DNA of 64,000 nucleotides from JAEXOD01 sp937930275 (GTDB lineage Bacteria; Bacteroidota; Ignavibacteria; Ignavibacteriales; Melioribacteraceae), in the NCBI GenBank assembly GCA_036733965.1, contig DAIMZL010000001.1, positions 186,001-250,000 of the forward strand, in the 5' to 3' direction. Position numbers and translations under genes: made by a program. The first letter of the stretch is position 1; each line of letters starts with the position of its first letter. Positions 1 through 8,650 of this stretch are shown here, piece by piece. A model generated the notes under the pieces. The model searched no databases, had not been told where the DNA came from, and saw nothing but the letters and a program-made list of their open reading frames with translations.

Positions 1-1150
1 TTGAAAGTAGTTTTAAACTTTCTCCTTTAGGGGGCCATTCTTCTTTTGGTAAATTTTGAAAATAAGGATTAACATTTACTTCAGAAATCTCTTTTCCTTG
101 CGCATCTAATATAGGAACGCCGTGAGCATCTTTTTTAACTACAACCATCGTATCAGGTTTTACGGTTTCTGTAAATTTAAATACTTCAGCTATACTTTCT
201 ACACTTTTAGGTAGTTGTCTATCCGTGTAACTTTTTGCCCATAATGTTAGTGCAGATCCGTTTTGATGGAATATAGCCCAAAAAATAATAACAACGCTAA
301 AAACGGCAAGTAAAGCACCGATAGAATCTTTATCTTCTTTTGATTTTGCTTTTCTCCAAAGTGATGCATAAAAATATACAACAGGAATAGAAGCAAATAA
401 AAATGCGTCAGTGGAGTGAGATCCAATAATTGCCTGACCAAAGAGAATTTGAGGAATAAACCAACCGATCATACCAAAAATACCTGCGGGCACAAAAATT
501 GTAACTAAAATTTTGCTTATAGGCATATCTTCCGGTTTTGTCGGTTTTTTTACGTCTGCGTGCGATACATGTTTAAATCCTAACCAAAACCAAATTAATC
601 CTATAAACATTCCGATGCCGGCAGCAAAAAATGCCCATCCCCAGCTATAATGATTTCGTAAATATGCAGCTACAAAGTTGCAAACAAATGCTCCGATATT
701 AATGCCCATATAAAAGATATTAAATCCGGAATCTTTATAAGGTCTATATTTTTCTTCGCTATAAATATTTCCGACTAATGTTGAAATATTAGGTTTGAAA
801 AAACCGTTACCGACTATTACGAAAAGAAGAGAGATATAGAATAGAAAGTTTTGGAAAAAGGCTAAGCCGATATAACCAAAACCCATAAAAATTCCGCCTA
901 AAGTAATTGCTTTTCTATATCCTAAAACTCTATCGGCAAGTAACCCTCCCAAAAACGGAGTTAAATATACGAGAGCGATATAAGTACCGTAAATATCGGT
1001 AGCGCTTAATTCGCTAAATCCCATTCCGCCGTTGGTAGTCGGGTCTATCATATATAAAGTGAATATTCCCAGCATTAAATAAAAACCAAATCTTTCCCAC
1101 ATTTCGGTAAAAAATAACACAGGCAATCCTTTTGGCTGATTTTTGAACAT
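1..1150 (-). CDS. POT/PTR-family proton-dependent oligopeptide transporter (C-terminus cut off by window edge)
   Basis: About 383 N-terminal residues read on the minus strand from an ATG at 1150-1148; the C-terminus lies beyond base 1. The family imports di- and tripeptides with protons across the inner membrane. The POT signature is clear: residues 16-24 read EMWERFGFY (the ExxERF proton-coupling motif), and a later GNGFFKPNIS segment matches the second family signature. Many hydrophobic helices follow. A strong GGAG ribosome site lies 7 nt before the ATG. The gene is divergent from the PASTA gene and shares a 130-bp AT-rich intergenic region with it. A periplasm-facing insert with many charged residues occurs near the visible end, as in other bacterial PTR proteins of the longer type. 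Substrate range cannot be read from sequence. Confidence 0.93.
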   Translation of the reverse strand, partial: MFKNQPKGLPVLFFTEMWERFGFYLMLGIFTLYMIDPTTNGGMGFSELSATDIYGTYIALVYLTPFLGGLLADRVLGYRKAITLGGIFMGFGYIGLAFFQNFLFYISLLFVIVGNGFFKPNISTLVGNIYSEEKYRPYKDSGFNIFYMGINIGAFVCNFVAAYLRNHYSWGWAFFAAGIGMFIGLIWFWLGFKHVSHADVKKPTKPEDMPISKILVTIFVPAGIFGMIGWFIPQILFGQAIIGSHSTDAFLFASIPVVYFYASLWRKAKSKEDKDSIGALLAVFSVVIIFWAIFHQNGSALTLWAKSYTDRQLPKSVESIAEVFKFTETVKPDTMVVVKKDAHGVPILDAQGKEISEVNVNPYFQNLPKEEWPPKGESLKLLS

Positions 1151-1207
1151 AAGTCTCTCCTATATAGTTAAATTATTTTAGCTAAAAATAAAATATAGTA
1201 AAATACT

Positions 1208-1213
1208 ATTATA
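1208..1213 (-). promoter_or_regulatory. possible -10 element (TATAAT) for the POT transporter
   Basis: A perfect TATAAT on the minus strand sits about 60 nt upstream of the POT start codon inside the divergent intergenic region. I see no convincing -35 box at 16-18 nt, and the region is so AT-rich that chance matches are expected, so this is only a candidate. Confidence 0.22.
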
Positions 1214-1280
1214 TCACAAATTGTTTTTTTATATTTACAAATTAAATATTAAAAAAAACAACAAATAAATTGAAAAAAAT

Positions 1281-2072
1281 ATGTCCAATTCTAAATCGGC
1301 AATAAAAATTTTTTTTGAAAAACATCCTGTTATAAAATTTATAACAAAAGTAGGCATTTTTAGTTTGCTCTTTTTATTAATATTTGATAACATTTTAATG
1401 CCTTGGTATGTAAGCGAAAGTGAAGTCGAAGTTCCAAATTTATTAAATAAATCGAAGCTTGAAGCAGAAAGAATATTGGAAGAACGCAACTTAGGTTATT
1501 ATATTGCCGGAACGCATAAAACAGATGCAATTCCGTTAAACCATATAATCAATCAAGTTCCTGATCCCAGAAGTGTTGTTAAAGAGGGGAGAAAAATTGC
1601 GCTTTATATAAGCGGAGGAGAAACGTTAGTAAAAGTACCGGAGCTGACGGGAAGATCCAGTACGGATGCTCAGCTTTTGGCTAAAAAACTTGGTCTAACA
1701 ATCGGTAGGGTTGATACGTTTGCTTCATTAAATCCACGCGGTACTGTAGTTAGACAAAATTTAACACCTAATACTGAGGTTTCAAAAGGAACTCCCATTG
1801 TAATAGCCATTAGTACAGGTCCGGAAGAGGAAACCCCGTTGGTTGAAGACTTACCGGAAAATGCCGAGGAAATTGCTAAAATTCCAAATTTATTTGGTAA
1901 ATCATTTAATGAAGCTAAAAAAATTCTGGAAGAAAATAATTTAGTTGTAGGAAAAATTTCAAAGCTATCATCAGAAGATTTACTCCCTAATACGGTAATG
2001 GATCAGCATCCGGCTCCAGATAAAGCTGTTAAAAAAGGTACCCCTGTTGATTTAGTTTTAGTGGGGTTGTAA
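1281..2072 (+). CDS. PASTA-domain membrane-anchored protein
   Basis: 263-residue protein with a short cytoplasmic N-terminus, one membrane helix (about residues 19-40) and three PASTA repeats (about 50-115, 117-183 and 203-263). PASTA domains bind muropeptides or beta-lactams in penicillin-binding proteins and Ser/Thr kinases. Here they stand alone, with no kinase or transpeptidase domain, a form common in Bacteroidota/Chlorobiota. The stop codon overlaps the rpe ATG by one base (taATG), so the two genes are co-translated. A role in cell-wall sensing at the outer face of the inner membrane is inferred only from the domain. Confidence 0.88.
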   Translation: MSNSKSAIKIFFEKHPVIKFITKVGIFSLLFLLIFDNILMPWYVSESEVEVPNLLNKSKLEAERILEERNLGYYIAGTHKTDAIPLNHIINQVPDPRSVVKEGRKIALYISGGETLVKVPELTGRSSTDAQLLAKKLGLTIGRVDTFASLNPRGTVVRQNLTPNTEVSKGTPIVIAISTGPEEETPLVEDLPENAEEIAKIPNLFGKSFNEAKKILEENNLVVGKISKLSSEDLLPNTVMDQHPAPDKAVKKGTPVDLVLVGL

Positions 2073-2892
2073 TGAAAAATAAGAAGTTTATAGCTCCGTC
2101 AATTTTATCAGCCGACTTTTTGAAATTAGGTGAGCAGATAAAAATTATTGAAGATGGAAGATGCGATATAATTCATTGTGATGTTATGGACGGAAAATTT
2201 GTTCCAAATATTACTTTTGGACCAATGATTGTTAAGGCAGTTCGATCGGTAACAAGTTTGCCTATTGATGTTCATTTAATGATAAAAAATCCTGAAAATT
2301 TTATTGATGAATTTATTAACGCAGGTGCCGATTTTATATCGGTTCATTACGAAGGAAATAACCATTTAGATAGACTTATCAACCAGATAAAGCAAAAAGG
2401 GAAAAAAGCAGGAATAGTAATAAATCCGGCTACTCCGGTTCTTTTAATAAAAGACATACTTAATATCGTGGATTTTGTTTTAATTATGTCTGTTAATCCG
2501 GGTTTTGGCGGTCAAAGTTTTATAGATTATACGAAAGATAAAATTACAGAATTAGTCGCTTTAAGAAAAAAAATGAGAAATCAATTTAGCATAGAAATTG
2601 ACGGAGGCGTAANNNNNNNNNNNNNNNNNNNNNNNNNNNNNNNNNNNNNNNNNNNNNNNNNNNNNNNNNNNNNNNNNNNNNNNNNNNNNNNNNNNNNNNN
2701 NNNNNNNNNNNNGCTTTAAGAAAAAAAATGAGAAATCAATTTAGCATAGAAATTGACGGAGGCGTAAGTAATTTGAATATAGCAGAACTGAGTCGGTTAG
2801 GTGTGGACATATTTGTAGCAGGTTCGGCAATATTTAACGCTGAAAACATTAAAGAAAGAATAGAAGATTTAAGAAAATTAATAAATACGTGA
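2072..2892 (+). CDS. rpe: Ribulose-phosphate 3-epimerase (interrupted by artificial scaffold gap)
   Basis: Interconverts D-ribulose 5-phosphate and D-xylulose 5-phosphate in the pentose phosphate pathway. Family motifs are present before the gap: APSILSADF, HCDVMDGKFVPN, DVHLM and SVNPGFGGQ. After the gap come SNLNIAEL, GVDIFVAGSAIF and the C-terminus. A run of 100 Ns (2613-2712) splits the gene, but the 55 bp before it (2558-2612) are repeated exactly after it (2713-2767). Removing one copy plus the Ns (155 bp) leaves 666 bp, an uninterrupted frame of 221 residues, which is the normal size for Rpe. The gene is therefore intact in the organism and damaged only in the assembly. It overlaps the PASTA gene by one base; nagA follows 7 bp after the stop. 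Confidence 0.95.
2558..2612 (+). repeat. Left copy of exact 55-bp assembly duplication inside rpe
   Basis: These 55 bases, ending directly at the N run, are identical to 2713-2767. Both copies encode the same part of Rpe in register once merged, so this is an unmerged contig overlap and not a biological repeat. Confidence 0.95.
2613..2712. other. Scaffold gap of exactly 100 N
   Basis: Exactly 100 Ns, the conventional placeholder length for a gap of unknown size. Flanking sequence shows that the true gap is negative (an overlap of 55 bp). Confidence 0.98.
2713..2767 (+). repeat. Right copy of exact 55-bp assembly duplication inside rpe
   Basis: Starts at the first base after the Ns and matches 2558-2612 at all 55 positions. 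The rpe frame continues after it with SNLNIAEL. Confidence 0.95.
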
Positions 2893-2899
2893 GGATATA

Positions 2900-4063
2900 A
2901 TGAGTAAGTTAGCTTTAGTAGGAGGAAAGATAGTTACTCCTTTTAGAGTTGTGAAAAACGGTGCTATATTAATTAAGGATGATAGAATTTATGAAATCGG
3001 CGAAACTGATGAAATCAATTTTGGTGATGATACAGAAGTAATTGATGTTAGCGGAAATATAATTGCTCCGGGATTTGTAGATTTACTTGTTCACGGAGGT
3101 GCAGGTCGTGGTTTTAGTGATGAAGATGAAGATAGTATTCAAATTATTAGTGATTATTTTTTAAGTCAGGGTTCTACAACCATGATGGCGAGTTTGCATG
3201 CAAAACCAAAGCAACAATTATTAAATGATTTTAGAAGACTTGCACGATATATAAAAGCAAATCCAGATTCCAATATTAAGGGAATTCATATGGAAGGTCC
3301 ATATTTGAATCCTGAGTATAAGGGAGCCATGAATGAAGAGTATTTATGGGAGCCTTCAATAGAAAGTTTTCTTGAGATGTACGATGCTTCTGATGGATTT
3401 TTGAAAATTATGACAATTGCCCCTGAACTACCCGGAGCATTGGAAGTTATTCGAGAAGCATCATTTAGAGGAGTGATTTGCTCAATCGGTCACTCTACGG
3501 CAAGTTATGAAGAAATTGTAAAAGCAATTGATCACGGTGCTATGCATGTAACACATATGTTTAATGCAATGAAGCCTATGCATCACAGACATCCGAGTTT
3601 AATGACTGCCGCATTATTACGTGAAGAATTAAAAATTGAATTAATTGCAGATACTTTTCATGTTCACCCAGCAATGATGGAGTTATTACTTAAATTTAAA
3701 ACTCCAAAAAATATTGTATTAATAACAGATTCGATTAGAGCAGGCGGAATGCATGAAGGTGAATATCATTTTTCGGATCAAAAAGTATTTCTAAAAGATA
3801 ACATCGCAACTTTAGCAGACGGTACGTTAGCCGGCAGCACGCTTACACTAAATAGAGCTGTAAAAAACTTAATTGATACTACTGAAGTTAAGATTACAGA
3901 TGCATTTAGAATGTCTTCATTAAACGGAAGTAAAGTTATAGGAGCCGGTCGAGGGATTTTAGCTGCCGGTAAAATTGCTGATATTGTAGTCCTAAATGAA
4001 AATTTTGATGTCGAAATGACCTTGATTGCAGGCAAAATAAGGTTTAGAAAAAAGTCTAATTAA
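2900..4063 (+). CDS. nagA: N-acetylglucosamine-6-phosphate deacetylase
   Basis: Hydrolyses GlcNAc-6-phosphate to glucosamine-6-phosphate and acetate in amino-sugar and cell-wall recycling. The 387 residues match the amidohydrolase-fold NagA length. Visible motifs: DLLVHGG near residue 61-67, the metal-binding glutamate in HMEGPYLNP (E132), the IGHS and HVTHMFNAM histidines, and the catalytic aspartate in LITDSIRAGG. The first barrel motif is DLLVH rather than the D-x-H-x-H seen in two-metal relatives; NagA enzymes vary here. A GAGG ribosome site precedes the ATG. It lies 7 bp after rpe and probably belongs to the same operon. No nagB or sugar PTS gene is next to it. Confidence 0.94.
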   Translation: MSKLALVGGKIVTPFRVVKNGAILIKDDRIYEIGETDEINFGDDTEVIDVSGNIIAPGFVDLLVHGGAGRGFSDEDEDSIQIISDYFLSQGSTTMMASLHAKPKQQLLNDFRRLARYIKANPDSNIKGIHMEGPYLNPEYKGAMNEEYLWEPSIESFLEMYDASDGFLKIMTIAPELPGALEVIREASFRGVICSIGHSTASYEEIVKAIDHGAMHVTHMFNAMKPMHHRHPSLMTAALLREELKIELIADTFHVHPAMMELLLKFKTPKNIVLITDSIRAGGMHEGEYHFSDQKVFLKDNIATLADGTLAGSTLTLNRAVKNLIDTTEVKITDAFRMSSLNGSKVIGAGRGILAAGKIADIVVLNENFDVEMTLIAGKIRFRKKSN

Positions 4064-4121
4064 ATCACTGCAACTTATTAATAATAAAAGAATTAAGTTA
4101 AGTTGCTTAAATTAACTATTA

Positions 4122-5258
4122 ATGATAAATATTCACATTTATAATTTAAAGAATTATTTAAGTGCAAAAAGAGTATCCGCAAAATATAAAAATATTTTAG
4201 CGGAAAAATTCTTTAACAACCATTATGTTCTTGAAATTGAAAATGAAGGTGATGTCGTCTTTAATTATAAATCTGATGACGTACTTATTATTGAAAAAAA
4301 CATATTATTGTTTTTTAATATTAGCAGCGAAGTAAAAAAAACAATTTCTTTGCTAAGTGACAACATTCAAAATGTTTGTAATAAATACTGCGACAATTAC
4401 TTTAGAGCATCGGAAATTGCAGAAAATAAATCAAAAAGTTATGAATTAGGTGTTAAAAGTAAGAATGAATATTTTTCTATTTTCGGAATTTTAAATGTTA
4501 CTAAGGATTCATTTTCTGACGGCGGAAAGTATTATGAGTTAGATGATGCAATAAATCATTATCGATATTTAAAGTACTCAGGAGCCGATATTATCGATAT
4601 CGGAGGTGAATCAACGCGTCCGGGAGCATTTGAAATAAGCGAGCAGGAAGAATTAGAAAGAACATATCCTTTAATAAAGGAAATTTTAAGAGAAAATGCA
4701 AATGAAGTTATTTCCATTGATACAACAAAATCAAAAATAGCCGAAAAAGCACTTAAAGCGGGTGCTAAAATTGTTAATGATATTAGTGCATTTGAATTTG
4801 ATAAACAAATGCTTGACGTCTTAAAGGAGTATGATCCGGTTTACGTTTTAATGCATATGAAAGGAACACCGAAAAATATGCAAGACTCTCCGTTTTACGA
4901 TGATCCCATAAAAGAAATTATGCAATTTTTCTATAAAAAGATTAATATATTAGAAAAAAATAATATAAAAAAAATTATTTTAGACCCAGGAATAGGATTT
5001 GGCAAAAGACCTGAAGATAATTTTGAAATTATTAATAGATTGTCAGAATTTTATAGTATTGGATACCCCGTTTTAATTGGATTATCCAGAAAACGATTTT
5101 TAGGGTTTGCAACCGGTTCGGCCGTATTAAATAGGGATATTGAGACAATTATAATGGAGACTTTAGCAGTGAACAACGGAGCACGTTATATAAGAACTCA
5201 TAATGTTGAAAACTGCAATAAATTAAAAATATTACTTGAAAATTACAATAATAATTAA
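4122..5258 (+). CDS. folP: Dihydropteroate synthase with N-terminal extension
   Basis: Condenses 6-hydroxymethyl-dihydropterin diphosphate with p-aminobenzoate in folate synthesis. The TIM-barrel motifs are ILNVTKDSFSDGG (residues 123-135), DIIDIGGESTRPG (156-168), SIDTTKS, NDIS, MHMKGTP, ILDPGIGFGK and GLSRKR. At 378 residues it is about 100 longer than the E. coli enzyme. The extra N-terminal 115 or so residues form a mixed alpha/beta region with no obvious motif; similar extensions occur in FolP of several phyla. cdaA follows 2 bp after the stop, a pairing common in Bacteroidota-related genomes. The 58 bp upstream contain only a weak 8-bp inverted repeat. Confidence 0.93.
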   Translation: MINIHIYNLKNYLSAKRVSAKYKNILAEKFFNNHYVLEIENEGDVVFNYKSDDVLIIEKNILLFFNISSEVKKTISLLSDNIQNVCNKYCDNYFRASEIAENKSKSYELGVKSKNEYFSIFGILNVTKDSFSDGGKYYELDDAINHYRYLKYSGADIIDIGGESTRPGAFEISEQEELERTYPLIKEILRENANEVISIDTTKSKIAEKALKAGAKIVNDISAFEFDKQMLDVLKEYDPVYVLMHMKGTPKNMQDSPFYDDPIKEIMQFFYKKINILEKNNIKKIILDPGIGFGKRPEDNFEIINRLSEFYSIGYPVLIGLSRKRFLGFATGSAVLNRDIETIIMETLAVNNGARYIRTHNVENCNKLKILLENYNNN

Positions 5259-5260
5259 AA

Positions 5261-6058
5261 ATGTTTGAAATATTTAAAATCGGATTTTTATCATTTACAT
5301 TTTTAGACCTAATAGATATTACATTGGTCACTTTGGTAATTTATAAGCTTTATAATTTTATAAAAGGGACTATTGCTCAGCAAATATTTTTAGGGTTAAT
5401 TTTAGTTTTATTGCTATCGTTCATAGCACAGGCAGCAAACTTTAAGGCATTAGGGTGGTTACTTAAGTTAATTACCGATATTTGGGTAATTGCATTTATT
5501 GTTTTGTTTCAACCTGAAATTAGAAGAGTGCTTGTTTTGCTCGGTAGATATCCATTATTGCAAAAATTTGCAAAACCGGATACTGAAATGGCTAATATAC
5601 TAACCGATGCTGCGTTTGAAATGGCTAAAAACCAACACGGGGCTTTAATTGTAGTCGTAAAATCCGTTGGAATTCGTGGTATTGTAGAAACCGGAGTTTT
5701 ACTGAATGCAAAACTCGATAGACTTTTATTAAGAAGCATTTTTTATCCTCGCTCGCCCATGCATGATGGTGCAGTGATTGTAAGAGACGGAATAATTGAA
5801 GCAGCTAAATGCACTTTACCTTTAACCAACAGTACTTCAATTGACGGTATAAATCTTGGAATGAGACATAGAGCAGGAGTAGGTATTTCAGAAACAGCAG
5901 ATGTTATTAGTATAATTGTATCTGAAGAAACAGGAACAATTTCGGTTGCGGAAGGCGGGAAACTAAAACGAGGATTATCTAAAGAATCTTTAAGGAATTA
6001 CTTGGTTAATAGTTTAAGTTTAACTAAAGAAAGAAGCTGGAAAAGTATTTTTGAATAA
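5261..6058 (+). CDS. cdaA: Diadenylate cyclase (CdaA/DacA type)
   Basis: Makes cyclic di-AMP from two ATP, a messenger controlling potassium and osmotic balance and the cell wall. The 265 residues begin with about three membrane helices (roughly 12-33, 41-58, 65-85) followed by the DisA_N catalytic domain, with the diagnostic DGA at residues 169-171 (context MHDGAVIV) and RHR at 202-204 (context MRHRAGVG). Length and layout fit the CdaA class. No cdaR/YbbR regulator gene follows. The start lies 2 bp after folP, and the stop overlaps the next gene's TTG start by 8 bp. Confidence 0.95.
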   Translation: MFEIFKIGFLSFTFLDLIDITLVTLVIYKLYNFIKGTIAQQIFLGLILVLLLSFIAQAANFKALGWLLKLITDIWVIAFIVLFQPEIRRVLVLLGRYPLLQKFAKPDTEMANILTDAAFEMAKNQHGALIVVVKSVGIRGIVETGVLLNAKLDRLLLRSIFYPRSPMHDGAVIVRDGIIEAAKCTLPLTNSTSIDGINLGMRHRAGVGISETADVISIIVSEETGTISVAEGGKLKRGLSKESLRNYLVNSLSLTKERSWKSIFE

Positions 6059-6749
6059 TAAAATAAAAATAGCCGCAGTAATTCCGTTTTTTAATGAAGC
6101 TGGAAAAATTGATAAAGTAGTTACCAAAACATTAAACTACGTCGATTTTGTAGTTTGTGTGGATGACGGGTCAAGCGATAAGTACATGAATTCGGTTTTT
6201 TATAATAGCAAAGTAATATTATTAAAACACGAAAAGAATTTGGGAAAGGGGAAAGCTTTAAACACGGGAATTAAAAAAGCAAAAGAAAGTAATTTGGATT
6301 ACGTGATTTGTTTGGACGGTGATTTACAACATGATCCGGATATGATACCTAAATTTATAAACAGTTTAAATATTGGCGATATAATTATCGGTAAAAGAGA
6401 TTTTGGCTCAAAATCAATGCCTTTTTCAAGAAAACTTAGTAATTTTTTTTCTTCAAAAATTTTAAGTATTTTAACCGGTCAAAAAATTTTGGATAGTCAA
6501 AGCGGTTATAGATTGATTAATATGAAATTATTTGATAATATTGTTATTGAAAGTTTCGGCTTTGAAGCAGAGACTGAAATATTACTTAAAGCAGCTTATA
6601 ACGGTTTTAAAATGGGATTTATTTCTATTCCTACTATTTATACTGAAAATGATGATAGTAAAATTAAAAATATTAATTCCGTTTTAGGTTTTATTCGAAT
6701 TATTATTAAGAATTTAAATGGTAGAATTAAAAAAAAGACAAATTATTAA
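6051..6749 (+). CDS. Family 2 glycosyltransferase (dolichol-phosphate-mannose-synthase-like)
   Basis: 232 residues with the GT-A fold pattern: VIPFFNEAGKI near the N-terminus, VDDGSSD, KNLGKGKALNTG, then CLDGDLQHDP as the metal-binding D-x-D region, and a SQSGYRL segment typical of polyprenyl-phosphate sugar transferases. There is no membrane anchor of its own, so it probably acts at the inner face of the membrane using a nucleotide sugar. It starts at a TTG overlapping cdaA by 8 bp and overlaps the following CHAD gene by 32 bp, so translation is coupled. The acceptor is unknown. Confidence 0.85.
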   Translation: MNNKIKIAAVIPFFNEAGKIDKVVTKTLNYVDFVVCVDDGSSDKYMNSVFYNSKVILLKHEKNLGKGKALNTGIKKAKESNLDYVICLDGDLQHDPDMIPKFINSLNIGDIIIGKRDFGSKSMPFSRKLSNFFSSKILSILTGQKILDSQSGYRLINMKLFDNIVIESFGFEAETEILLKAAYNGFKMGFISIPTIYTENDDSKIKNINSVLGFIRIIIKNLNGRIKKKTNY

Positions 6750-7191
6750 AGGCTTAAAAAATAATTTAAGTTTTAAGAAAGCTGCTAAAATTATTATTAA
6801 AAATAAGTTACTGACTTTAATTAAACTTATTAATAAATTTAACGAAAATGAATCAGTTGAAAATTTACATGATCTTAGAATAGCTGTAAGAAGATTAAGA
6901 TACTCGTTTGAACTTTTTTATGATTGTTTTCCTAAAAAAGTGTATTTTGATTTTTATAATATGTTGGAAAATATACAAGATAAATTAGGAGATGCGAGAG
7001 ATTTGGATGTTATGAGTGATAAGCTTAATTACTTTGAAAAAAATTATGGTATATTAATACCGGACAATTTGCATTCCGAAATGGAAAAAAAACGTAATGA
7101 ACATCGCACAATGATTAATAAGATATTAAGTGAATTTTTGTCTTCTAAATTAATCCAAAAGTTATTAACAATTAAACGAGGTGACAAATGA
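6718..7191 (+). CDS. CHAD-domain protein (short)
   Basis: 157-residue, strongly basic, helical protein with the CHAD core LHDLRIAVRRLRYSFELF followed by KLGDARDLDV. CHAD (conserved histidine alpha-helical domain) proteins bind polyphosphate and are often found near polyphosphate enzymes. This one is shorter than the usual 200-300 residues and lacks a CYTH partner domain. It overlaps the upstream glycosyltransferase by 32 bp and the downstream hydrolase by 4 bp. A polyphosphatase-family gene (Ppx/GppA, 10771-11694) lies nearby. Polyphosphate binding is inferred from the family. Confidence 0.83.
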   Translation: MVELKKRQIIKGLKNNLSFKKAAKIIIKNKLLTLIKLINKFNENESVENLHDLRIAVRRLRYSFELFYDCFPKKVYFDFYNMLENIQDKLGDARDLDVMSDKLNYFEKNYGILIPDNLHSEMEKKRNEHRTMINKILSEFLSSKLIQKLLTIKRGDK

Positions 7192-7865
7192 AATTAAGAT
7201 ACTTTTCTCATTCTGCATTTCAAATAACGACAGATAAAGGGATTACAATTTTAATTGATCCTTTTTTAGACGGTAATCCTACATCGCCGGCTAAATCTGA
7301 TGAAGTTGACGCGGATTATATAATAATTACTCACGGTCACGGTGATCATCTCGGAGATGCATTTAAAATCGCAAAAAGATGCAACTCGACATTTATTTGT
7401 GTTGATGAAATAGCAAATTATTGTATCTCAAAAGGCTTCAAAGCTCATAATATGCACATTGGAGGAAGTTATAATTTTGAATTCGGAAGAGTAAAGTTTA
7501 CTATTGCCCACCATGGCTCATTAACACCTGACGGACATTATGGGGGATCGCCGGCAGGCGTATTAGTTTTTGCAGATAATAAATGTATTTATCATACAGG
7601 TGATACGGGACTGTTTTATGATATGAAATTAATCGGCGAACTTAACAAAATTGATTATATGTTATTGCCGATAGGGGATAATTACACTATGGGTATTGAA
7701 GATGCAGTGAAAGCTGTTGAATTAACTAAACCGATAGTTGCAGTACCCATGCATTATAATACTTTCCCTATTATAAAAGCAAATCCGCTTTTGTTTAAAG
7801 AGAAAGTCGAAAAACTTAATATAAATTGTAGAGTATTAAATTACGGAGAAGAGATAACTATTTAG
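7188..7865 (+). CDS. Metallo-beta-lactamase-fold hydrolase, UPF0173 family
   Basis: 225 residues, the usual length for this family. The zinc motif is HGHGDH at residues 49-54, with further ligands in AHHGS, HTGDTG and VPMHYNT. The protein begins directly at the fold (LRYFSHSAFQI), without a signal peptide, so it is cytoplasmic. The physiological substrate of UPF0173 proteins is not established. The ATG overlaps the CHAD stop (4 bp); parA starts 13 bp downstream. Confidence 0.9.
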   Translation: MKLRYFSHSAFQITTDKGITILIDPFLDGNPTSPAKSDEVDADYIIITHGHGDHLGDAFKIAKRCNSTFICVDEIANYCISKGFKAHNMHIGGSYNFEFGRVKFTIAHHGSLTPDGHYGGSPAGVLVFADNKCIYHTGDTGLFYDMKLIGELNKIDYMLLPIGDNYTMGIEDAVKAVELTKPIVAVPMHYNTFPIIKANPLLFKEKVEKLNINCRVLNYGEEITI

Positions 7866-7878
7866 TTATTACAGAAAT

Positions 7879-8646
7879 ATGAGTAAAGTTATAGCAATTG
7901 CAAATCAAAAAGGCGGTGTAGGAAAAACTTCTACTGCTATTAATTTAGCAGCATCTTTGGCTGCAGCCGAAAAAAAAATATTAATAATAGATATCGATCC
8001 TCAGGCAAATTCTACAAGCGGAATTGGTGCAGAACCATGCGATTTGTCGGTTTATGAAGTATTATTGGGATTAAATGATATAAATGAAGCTATTGTAAAT
8101 ACATCAATGCCGAATTTGGAAATATTACCGTCTCATATAAACTTGGTGGGTGCTGAAGTAGAAATGGTTTCGGTTGAAAATAGAGAAAACTTATTAAAGG
8201 AAGCTTTGACTAATTTAAAAAAAGAATATGATTTTATCTTAATAGATTGTCCGCCTTCTTTAAGTCTATTAACACTAAATGCTTTTACTGCTTCCGATTC
8301 GGTTCTAATTCCTGTTCAATGCGAGTATTTTGCATTAGAAGGATTGGGACAACTTTTAAATACCGTTAATTTGGTTAAAAAAAGTTTAAATCCTTCATTG
8401 ACTGTTGAAGGTGTTTTATTGACTATGTACGATAAAAGAGTTCGACTTTCTAATCAAGTTTATGAAGAAGTAAAACGATTTTTTGGAAATAAAGTATTTA
8501 AGACGGTAATACAACGGAATGTGCGTATTTCTGAAGCACCGAGTCATGCAAAACCGGTTTTATTGTATGATTCTTTGTCTATAGGAGCACAGAACTATAT
8601 TTCATTAGCAACAGAAATTATTCAGAATAATCAGAAGACGAGCTAA
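7879..8646 (+). CDS. parA: Chromosome-partitioning ATPase ParA/Soj
   Basis: 255 residues. The deviant Walker A motif KGGVGKTS is at residues 11-18, followed by IIDIDPQANST (Walker A'), FILIDCPPSL (Walker B) and the RNVRISEAPSH segment found in Soj-type chromosomal ParA. It has no N-terminal HTH, which fits the chromosomal rather than the large plasmid type. It forms ATP-dependent dimers on the nucleoid and works with ParB, encoded 4 bp downstream, to segregate origins. Confidence 0.96.
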   Translation: MSKVIAIANQKGGVGKTSTAINLAASLAAAEKKILIIDIDPQANSTSGIGAEPCDLSVYEVLLGLNDINEAIVNTSMPNLEILPSHINLVGAEVEMVSVENRENLLKEALTNLKKEYDFILIDCPPSLSLLTLNAFTASDSVLIPVQCEYFALEGLGQLLNTVNLVKKSLNPSLTVEGVLLTMYDKRVRLSNQVYEEVKRFFGNKVFKTVIQRNVRISEAPSHAKPVLLYDSLSIGAQNYISLATEIIQNNQKTS

Positions 8647-8650
8647 ATAG

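Noticed and set aside
2613..2712. Insertion of unknown DNA or a truncated rpe
   Set aside because: The flanking exact 55-bp duplication shows an unmerged overlap rather than missing or inserted sequence.
4070..4106. Inverted repeat GCAACTTA...TAAGTTGC between nagA and folP as terminator
   Set aside because: The loop is 21 nt, the stem only 8 bp, and no T-run follows.
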